Below, one piece after another: positions 56,690 to 64,000 of a stretch of 64,000 nt of DNA. A program made the translations under genes and the position numbers. Source of the DNA: Nageia nagi. Taxonomy: Eukaryota > Pinophyta. The notes beneath the pieces are model-generated. The model did no database searches. It was not told the origin of the DNA and worked only from the letters and a program-made list of their open reading frames with translations. Positions within the stretch are counted from its first letter, which is position 1, and each line of letters begins with the position of its first letter. Where the stretch lies: contig JBITNC010000001.1 of assembly GCA_050084985.1 (NCBI GenBank), positions 184,698,001 through 184,762,000 on the forward strand, written 5' to 3'.

Positions 56690-56870
56690 TATTTTCATCA
56701 TTTTAAGTTTTTCAAGATGAGGGGTTGGAGGAGAGAGGTGCATTTAGATCATTTCATATCATACATATAGTGCACTTGGCATTTGGTGTATTGGTGAGAT
56801 GAAATAGATGAGGCTAAACTAGATGAGAGGAGATGTGGTGAGACTAAAAGAGACAAGGGAAGATATGGCA
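56690..56870 (+). repeat. Inverted repeat, left arm
   Basis: CATTTTAAGTTTTTC, GGGGTTGGAGGAGAGAGG, then GCATTTGGTGTATTGGTGAG. The reverse complement of 58600-58760 carries CATTTTAATTTTTTT, GGGATTGGAGGAGAGAGG and ACATTTGGTATATCGTTGAG in the same order. The arms lie about 1.7 kb apart. Confidence 0.6.
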
Positions 56871-58159
56871 TAAAGTATTTTTCTTAATATTATATGCCTA
56901 TGTATATAGGGAAAAATTATTTCATGTCATATAGTACAAGAGCAATTGCCTCTTCATATTGCAAACTCTATAATTTTAATCTATAGTTTAAGCATACAGG
57001 TTAGTTGTGTGGTAATATTATGAACAATACTAAAGCATGACAATTATATATCATTTGAGACCTTGTAAATGTAGCTAGATTTGAATTTTCTAATTCATGA
57101 TGTTTTGTACAAGATATCCAAGAGAAAATACATCCAACATTTATATCTTGTTGTGCTTATTGTGGAGTTAAGTAAAATAGCATATCAAATATGATAATGT
57201 AGATGTAATTTTTAATACACAACATTGATTAATAATTATGTCTATATTATTATCATACTTGTTATAGTGGTTTCTCACAATTTGATTCTTATAATCATTT
57301 TAATATTTATAATCATGGCATTTGCAAGTCCAAAGAGAACACCAAGTATGTCATTTTTCATAACTTGAAATGCTTGATAACTTTTCAAGTTCTTGATGAA
57401 TCATTATACATCATTGTTATCTTAGATTCAAAGATTGGCATCAACATCAAATATAACCCAAATTATGTTAATAAAGCATAGAAACATCTGGATAAATATC
57501 TTTATATTTATGTATTAACTATTACAGCATAAAAATATCTATACTTGTTCCTATTTTTGTGTCATTTACAAAAAGGATATCTATAAGTATAAACTTGTTC
57601 TTCTTTTTTTGTATCATTTACAAAAAGGCATCCAATACATATAATCTAATAAGGCTCTTATCTCCCCAATTTCAAGAGAGCCATTTGTCAATATTAATTA
57701 TCAAGCAATACTAAATGAGTCACTAATGAAAAATTAATATAAGATCCCATATTAGATGTTCTTCAAAGATTAGGGGAAAAATAGAGACTACCATCTTCAT
57801 CTTATTATCATTCTTCAAAAAGTATCAACATGAAATACTACCTCAAGTTACTGTAAGAAAAATGGGTAAAACTAATCATGAGATATCATCTTAGTAAGCC
57901 CATTAGCTTAAATTTTTTATTATTATAACATGCATGTTATTCTTTTCCATGAATTTTGAATTATATTACTTCAACCATACAAGAGAAGAAATGCATGATT
58001 CTATAAATGTAATAAAAATATGTACATGAGGTTAGTCTTGCACATATATGCACATTAGATTTCAATCCTTAAATTAACATCTTTAAAGTTACTCTAGGAC
58101 TCTCAAAATTTGAAGACCTTCATTTCTACAAAGTGATTCCAAATAAATGATACAATAAA
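56871..58159. other. Interior between inverted arms, no genes seen
   Basis: AT-rich without a domain. A short direct repeat (CATTTACAAAAAGG) occurs at about 57566 and 57615. Confidence 0.4.
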
Positions 58160-58525
58160 CCATTTACTGAATAGATCTAACCAGAAGATTTAATGCATGA
58201 AATTAGGTCTTCAACTTAGATGGATGAATCAGGTCTTAAAAAATTTTTGTATTCAAGTCTAATCATGAATCATGGTTAGATCTATTCATCTATAATGGAT
58301 GAATCATGAATCATGGTTAGATCTATTCATCTTACATGGTCTATTTAATGTATGAAATCAGGTCTTCAACTTAGATGGATGAAGACCTGATTCATCCATC
58401 TAAGTTGATCTATTCAAAAAATATGAAAAAGAAGATATCATATCAGGTCTTAAAAATATTAATGCATGAATAGATCTAACCATGAATAGATTTAATGCAT
58501 GAATAGATCTAACCATCATTCAACC
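58160..58525. repeat. Cluster of overlapping palindromes and direct repeats
   Basis: ATGAATAGATCTAACCA or a near form occurs at about 58168, 58466 and 58501 and in inverted form (TGGTTAGATCTATTCAT) at about 58274 and 58315. AATCATGAATCATGGTTAGA is tandem at 58261 and 58302 (41 bp). A perfect 16-bp palindrome pairs 58367-58382 with 58392-58407 over a 9-base loop, and a perfect 10-bp one pairs 58358-58367 with 58381-58390. The two overlap, so only one hairpin can form at a time. Confidence 0.88.
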
Positions 58526-58599
58526 TCATACTAGAAGATTTAAATGCCTTTCAAATCAATAATGTTTGTACATACTAAGGTACTTTAGTTTCCTTCATC

Positions 58600-58760
58600 A
58601 GTCTCCCCTCTCCTCTCTTACCTCACTAATGCATGAAATGCTCCTCTCTCCAACCCCTCCCCCTTGGCTCTCTTCTAGTCTCTCATCTCAACGATATACC
58701 AAATGTCCTCTCTCCTCCAATCCCTATGCTCAAAAAAATTAAAATGAACCCAAGTCCCAA
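58600..58760 (-). repeat. Inverted repeat, right arm
   Basis: Partner of 56690-56870, in opposite orientation. Confidence 0.6.
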
Positions 58761-58814
58761 AGCATACCTTTTTTTTATTTTTTCTCATTTTCACTAAAAA
58801 GTAGTTTTTTGCCA

Positions 58815-58833
58815 CCCCAAAATATTTTTGGGG
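58815..58833. repeat. G/C-tipped palindrome
   Basis: CCCCAAAA-TAT-TTTTGGGG, a perfect 8-bp stem with a 3-base loop. G-rich for this window and close to the outer end of the right inverted arm. Confidence 0.8.
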
Positions 58834-58869
58834 GGCAGGTAAAAACCGTCCCAACAAAACTACCACTTA

Positions 58870-59289
58870 ATCAAAAATTTGAAATGTTTAAAAATTGTTG
58901 CAATAAAATCACCTCAAAATGCCCTCTTCCAAAGCCCTTTTTTGGTCTAGTGTACTCAAATATTTTTTATTCAATAGAATTTTGTAATCCATGTTGTATT
59001 CATATATTATCAATTTTAAAAATCAATTTTCTTGTTGAAGTTGAGCAACATTTTCTCTTTGCTCTATCATTTCAAGTAGGTATCCCTTTGCATTTTTGAA
59101 TTACAGTTGCATCATTTTCATTATGTTCTTCAAGTTTTCATATCTGACCTGCATGAAAAATAAAAATTATGACTATAACTCTAAACATAATACAAAAAAT
59201 ACAAAGTAAAATATTATTTTAATTCTAATTATTAAAAACTTATATTATCTATCTTCTTTTTCATATTTTTTGTATTCAACAATTCTTTA
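58870..59289. other. Stretch without recognisable genes
   Basis: AT-rich; nothing supported. Confidence 0.4.
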
Positions 59290-60560
59290 TCATTAGTCTA
59301 TTTATCAAAATAAGTTTGGGCTTCAACACTAGTATTTTCCAACCTATTGAGAGCCAAGTTGAGAATGTCATCAAATGTTCTCTTTTGAAACTTCATAACC
59401 CTTTCCTTGCATCATTCTCTAAGGAATCAATGATAATCGGGTTGTGTTCAACAATATCAAACAACTTCTCCCTACAATCATGATTATGGTATTGAGCATT
59501 TGTATTATATATCAATATTTTTTCCCATTTCTCTCAAACACTTAATATTTTCAAATAATGAAGAATTCAAAATTTATCAACATTCTTCAAAGTATCTTCT
59601 CCCAAATTAACTAAATTTTTGAAATCTAAAGCTTCATCATTAAATTCTTTAGTAGACTTTTCCTAATATGTTAGTGGGGTTTCCTAGCTATTGATTTTTG
59701 AAGTGGGTAGGGAATCTTTAGACACAAGTTTATCTCATACAATTGCATATTTTCCATCATATTTTGGAGCATTAGTAACATCAAGAGGATCAAGTACTTA
59801 TACAAATATATTATCCAACCTAGAATCATTAAAATCATCAATTTATATATTTCACAAACTATCCTCCGATACATCGAGTCCAAAATTCATACAAGGAAAA
59901 GTAACTTGGATATCAACATTGAAATTCTCTAAATAACTTTTTACATGTTCTTATGGGTTGGGTGGAGTCATCATCCCTCTCATTATCTATTGTGATGGTG
60001 GTGGTAAAAACGTTTTACCTTACCACTATGGTGTGTTGGGCTTATGAGTTCCTTCAAAAAAGAATAAAAGTTTAATCAAATACTCCAAAAATTTTAAAAA
60101 ATTTAAGATATAAATTAACCAAATCAATTAAAATTTCATACAACATATTTAAAATTATGGTACACCTAGACTAGCTAGAACATTTAGTCCATAGATGACT
60201 AAGAATAAATTTACATTATGCACCATTATTTCAGGTATTGAATCTACATCAAGTAATTTAAATCATCAACCTAAAAGGATTTTCATAGATAAATTATTCA
60301 ACTATTTTAATTTGTACCTTTCTTCTCCTACATAGGCATCAGTTATGGTTATTGTTATTCAAGTTAGGAAGATTCATCATCAGCATCCTCCTCTTCTATC
60401 TCAGAATCAATTACATGACATTGTCTACTAGTCTTCTTATGCTTCTAAGGTTCAACAAGAATAGTAGGAGTTTCATATGTTGTATCATATTCTCCTTGAA
60501 ATTCTAGTGGTCATTTTTCTCTCATAACAACATCCCTTATTTCTTTCATTGCATCAATTT
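59290..60560 (-). pseudogene. Unidentified degenerate coding stretch, possibly two exons
   Basis: The minus strand has coding-like pieces: at about 60560-60350 MKEIRDVVMREK, GEYDTTYETPTILVEP, then KHKKTSRQCHVIDSEIEEED, and at about 60020-59390 MRGMMTPPNP, VKSYLENFNVDIQVTFPCMN, DPLDVTNAPKYDGKYAIV, FKNLVNLGEDTLKNVDKF and CREKLFDIVEHNPIIIDSLE. Stops occur mostly at Gln/Trp codons, as in the other relics here. I do not recognise the family. The gap at 60350-60030 could be an intron. A decayed transposon ORF or a host gene are both open. Confidence 0.4.
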
Positions 60561-60677
60561 TTTAAAAAATAAAATGCATAAATAGTTAAAAGTGTGAAAA
60601 TAGATAAACTTAAAAGTTATAAAAATTATTAAAAATTGGAAGCAACAAACCTATAGTTGGATAATATATATACCTAT

Positions 60678-61173
60678 TGATTGAATTGAAGGATTCCATA
60701 AACCAAGATCATCTTGAAGTTTCTTCAACAAATCTAATAATCATCCTTTTAGCAAAATAATAATCAATCACAAAAAAATAATACATCATGTATAGTGGTT
60801 CCTCTATATCTTGAGAGTACATCCACTTTGAACTATCTTTCTATTACTTCTCATAAGATAACTCTCCTACAAATTCTTAAGAATTTTTCTTCAAGAATTC
60901 TTTTACAAAGCTCTTACAAGAGCATTTCTACAAAAAAAGCATTACCATACTTCATCAAGTTACATAATGAGAGAGGTGCCTCTCTATTTATAATAAGAAG
61001 CATACCTTTTAACCTTTTTTTTACTCAAGAGTAAGCTTAAATGTGTTTGTAAATTTATTCCTCTTTCTATATTTATTTTCTTAATGCTTTAAGGTATCTA
61101 AAAATACTTTAAATATTAAGAGAATTTATATTAAAGAGATATATTATACAATTTTACATTACAAATTCTAACA
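60678..61173 (-). repeat. 3' LTR of a second non-autonomous element (family of A)
   Basis: Homologous along its length to the LTRs at 29605 and 33660: on the minus strand it starts TGTTAGAATTTGTAATG at 61173, after the purine tract AAAGGGAAG, and ends near TTCAATCA at 60678. A minus-strand TATA box (TATAAATAG) lies at 60984-60992. A local insertion (about 60885-60905) makes it longer, 496 bp. Confidence 0.88.
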
Positions 61174-64000
61174 CTTCCCTTTAACATAATATTGGGATAG
61201 AACATAGAGAAAGAAGAAAGAGAGAGTAAAAGAGAGTTCTCCTCCAAAACATACAAGTGGAGATGAGAACTTTTACATCTTTGAGAAAGTAATAGAATAT
61301 ATATGGTTCTACAATGGTTTAACTATTTAACCATTTTAATAAATAATTTTATAATACAATCATTAATCATAAATGATTTCAATGTATATGAGTAATCATT
61401 CAACAACATGTTAATATAATGAGCTTCCATGAACTTGCATATCCAAAGTAACCTGTAATCTCAAAAAGAACCTACAAGCTATAAGCAGTTCATAAATAAG
61501 ATCAATTAGATACATCATATACACTCATATAAGATAGATGTTATCTATAAACTGATAAAAATACTAAATTATCACATATGCATAATATCAAATATAACAT
61601 ACATCATCAACTATATATCACATGTGCATACTAAACAAAATATATCAACCATAACATGATATCAACAATATCATATATGCATAACACTATCATATGCAAA
61701 ATCAACTAAGTGATATAAATAAATTCTCAACCAATGATATAAAAAATATCATTAAGAATTATAAAATAATTTAATTTTAATTTTTGTATTTATTTATTTT
61801 AGATCATTATTTTGTATTTGTTGAGAGTATATGAAGGTGTTATCATATCATAATATTTTATAATTTAATTTTTCTTTTTGATAATAACTTTACCAAATAA
61901 ATACTTATGTGACTATGTTATCTTAACCATATCACAAATGATTAAATTCCATCTTGATTAAACCACTAAGTCAAGATTTTTAAAGGCATAACCACTTGAC
62001 TAAATCAAGATTTACAAATCACAAATGCCAACTTGACCAAACACAAAGTTAAGATTTACAAAATAAAGTATAAGCTATATACATGAGTTCTTACCTATTT
62101 ACAAATATATTGATTTGAAGATTTAAGTTTTTCTTCAATAATATTGTAGCGTAGATGAAGAACAAATCATAAAATACCATCTTAACTATCATGTCATGAT
62201 GCATAAGTTATAAAATACCAACTTAACTATTCTACTAGTCAAGATATATATAATAAAATTTAGTACAATTAATCCATCAACATGGATTCAAATTTCATTA
62301 AATAATTGTAATTTTGGAGAAGAAAAAACTTTTTTAACCACTCCAACAATGTGTAAACAATCCATCATTATGGATATAAATTTTCAACATAAAAGTAAAA
62401 ATATGATAAATAATGCATTATAAGTCATCATAAAGATGTCAAGCCAATACTTATAGTCACCATACAATAAGAATTTAAAAATATACTTGAATTTATAGTT
62501 CACTATAAGTCATTACGAAGATGCCAAGCTAATACTTATAGTCAACCAAAAAATATAAAACATGCTTAGATTTTATACTTGCTAATAAATAACAATATGG
62601 TATAATCCATCAATATGAAAGGAAAAAATATGGCATCCATCCATAAACATGGATAATCTTCCATCAACATAGAATTAAACAATGTGGCATCAATCCATTA
62701 AGAAAAAAAAAAGATAAACTTCCTAATTATGGAAGAATTATTTAAAATAATGCTTAGATTTTATACTCCCCTTTAAGAGTAACTTCATTAAAAAATTGAA
62801 GCATAGTACAAAGCTTTAAAAATATAGAGTGGAATGTATATTTCTCAAAGGTATTTGTACACTTCTTTTTCAAAGCAAGATTAATATTGCATTATGAATA
62901 CCCTCAATAAGTCTTGTCAAAAAAAATTAAAAAAAATTCACTCTAACAAGTATATTAACCAAGGTGCATAAGTAAAAAATTCAAGAATTAATGATCAACA
63001 ATTCTAATTTTGAATAAGTTTACAAACTCTACTCCAATAAAAATGTGCGCACAACTCATTAAGATAGTAATATTTGAAGAAAGCTTACAAAAACTTTTAC
63101 TTCTAATAATGTGCATAATATAATTAATTTTAGAAGTTCAAAAACTTCCATATGAACCATTGATAACAAATGTGTAGCTATATACAAATATCAATTCATA
63201 TTTCAATGCACATAATAAATCTTTATGCAAAATAAATCAATGCAACCAATAAGGATTGTGCATATCAAAATTTGAAAAAAAAATTTACCTAAATTTTCAC
63301 TTCAAACACTATGCTCATACAAGCATTTCAAATATTAAATGTTTTCCATATTCACAACACATAGTGTGTGTATTTAACCTTATGCAAAAAAACATTATTC
63401 ACTTAGGAATAATTATGCTTGAAAAAATTATCCGCCCACATGTGTGCATAACAATAACCATACATTAAGATAAAAATATTAAACTTTGTACTTAAAAATT
63501 TAAGTAACAATTCCCCTCTTTGTCTTAAACATATGATTAATAAAGTTCTATAAAATAATTTGCATTAAAGTTAGAATTTAGTAAATTCTCATTTAAAAAT
63601 ATGTATATAAGTTACAATTTAGTTCATACTTAAAAGAAGGTAATTATCAATAACTTAAGTCTTTACTTAAAAAATTGTATTTAAAAATTGCATCATACTT
63701 CAAAAATTTAGAACTTAAATTTAACGTATTCAAATTTTAAAAGTTTACTTTTACTTTTTGTTAAAAAGATTCTTCTTTTATTTTTTTTAAAAAGGATAAA
63801 AATGAGCTCATATTAAAAATTATAAAATTAAGAAAGCAACTCATTAAAAATTAGAAAGTCCAACTTTCCTTTTTTTAACTCATTAAAGATTTTTTTAAAG
63901 ATAAAATGAGCTCATATTAAAGATGTTAAAATTAAAAAATCATCTCATTAAATAATTAAAAAGTTCATTTTTCCTTTTTTTAACTCATTAAAGATTTTCT
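61174..64000 (-). mobile_element. Interior of the second non-autonomous element, cut by window edge
   Basis: Colinear with 30072-33000 of element A: the 3' region with AATCTCAAAAAGAACCTACA, the TTTAAGAGTAACTTCATTA block at about 62770, CACATGTGTGCATAACAATA at about 63440, and the A/T-run tandem repeats after 63720. It has one copy where element A has the 185-bp duplication. No protein domain. The 5' LTR should lie roughly 0.6-0.8 kb beyond the right edge. Confidence 0.87.

Noticed and set aside
1-64000. tRNA and rRNA genes, organelle-derived inserts
   Set aside because: No cloverleaf with A and B boxes, no conserved rRNA blocks and no plastid or mitochondrial gene could be recognised by reading; a covariance-model scan would be needed to exclude decayed copies.

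Overview
This is a 64 kb piece of a repeat-swollen plant nuclear genome. The domains that can be read are all plant transposon or transposon-cargo types: Ty3/gypsy of the Tat kind, Ty1/copia, a plant L1-type LINE, a hAT transposase, a plant mobile domain (PMD) gene and a scrap of PPR gene. I see no intact host gene, no tRNA or rRNA, and nothing bacterial or organellar. The sequence is very AT-rich and strongly short of CG (the first CG is at 1172). Glutamine codons repeatedly appear as TAG/TAA and Trp codons as TAG/TGA, the scar of old methyl-cytosine deamination. A gymnosperm-like giant genome fits; very low GC from methylation-driven decay has been reported in gnetophytes such as Welwitschia, but the species cannot be named from this window.

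Layout. 1-5280 (minus): decayed Ty3/gypsy element I, running off the left edge, with gag, protease, an extra RNase H, RT, RNase H and integrase. 5280-7430: non-coding. 7430-12480 (plus): Ty3/gypsy element II, with a duplicated protease segment, RT, two RNase H domains and integrase; its 3' tail resumes at about 19965-20298. 12813-19932 (plus): Ty1/copia element III, inserted in that tail. 20299-24880: no recognisable gene. 24885-27477 plus 48517-48900: a hAT transposase pseudogene preceded by degenerate tandem repeats.

The hAT gene is split by Ty1/copia element IV (minus, 27478-48516, target duplication TCAAT). Element IV is itself split twice. A non-autonomous LTR element A lies at 29605-34126, with target duplication CTTGC/CTTAC. 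A gag-only Ty3-type element V lies at 34976-42811, with target duplication ATCCT/ATCAT. Element V carries on its opposite strand a decayed PMD gene with an acidic, coiled-coil tail. Beside it are a 40-bp tandem array whose every unit can fold into a small hairpin and a 10-bp array. This is the most unusual assembly in the window.

48900-54130: unknown degenerate coding sequence and a 5'-truncated LINE, both minus. 54130-60660: duplicated AT-rich blocks, a PPR fragment, a CA-TA-TG microsatellite, an inverted-repeat pair, a cluster of overlapping palindromes and one unidentified degenerate coding stretch. 60678-64000: a second member of the non-autonomous family of element A, cut by the right edge.

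Functionally everything looks dead. Every integrase core, and most protease and two RT active sites, have lost key residues. The non-autonomous family of element A shares its 3' untranslated region and primer-site type with copia element IV, so that copia family is its likely former helper.
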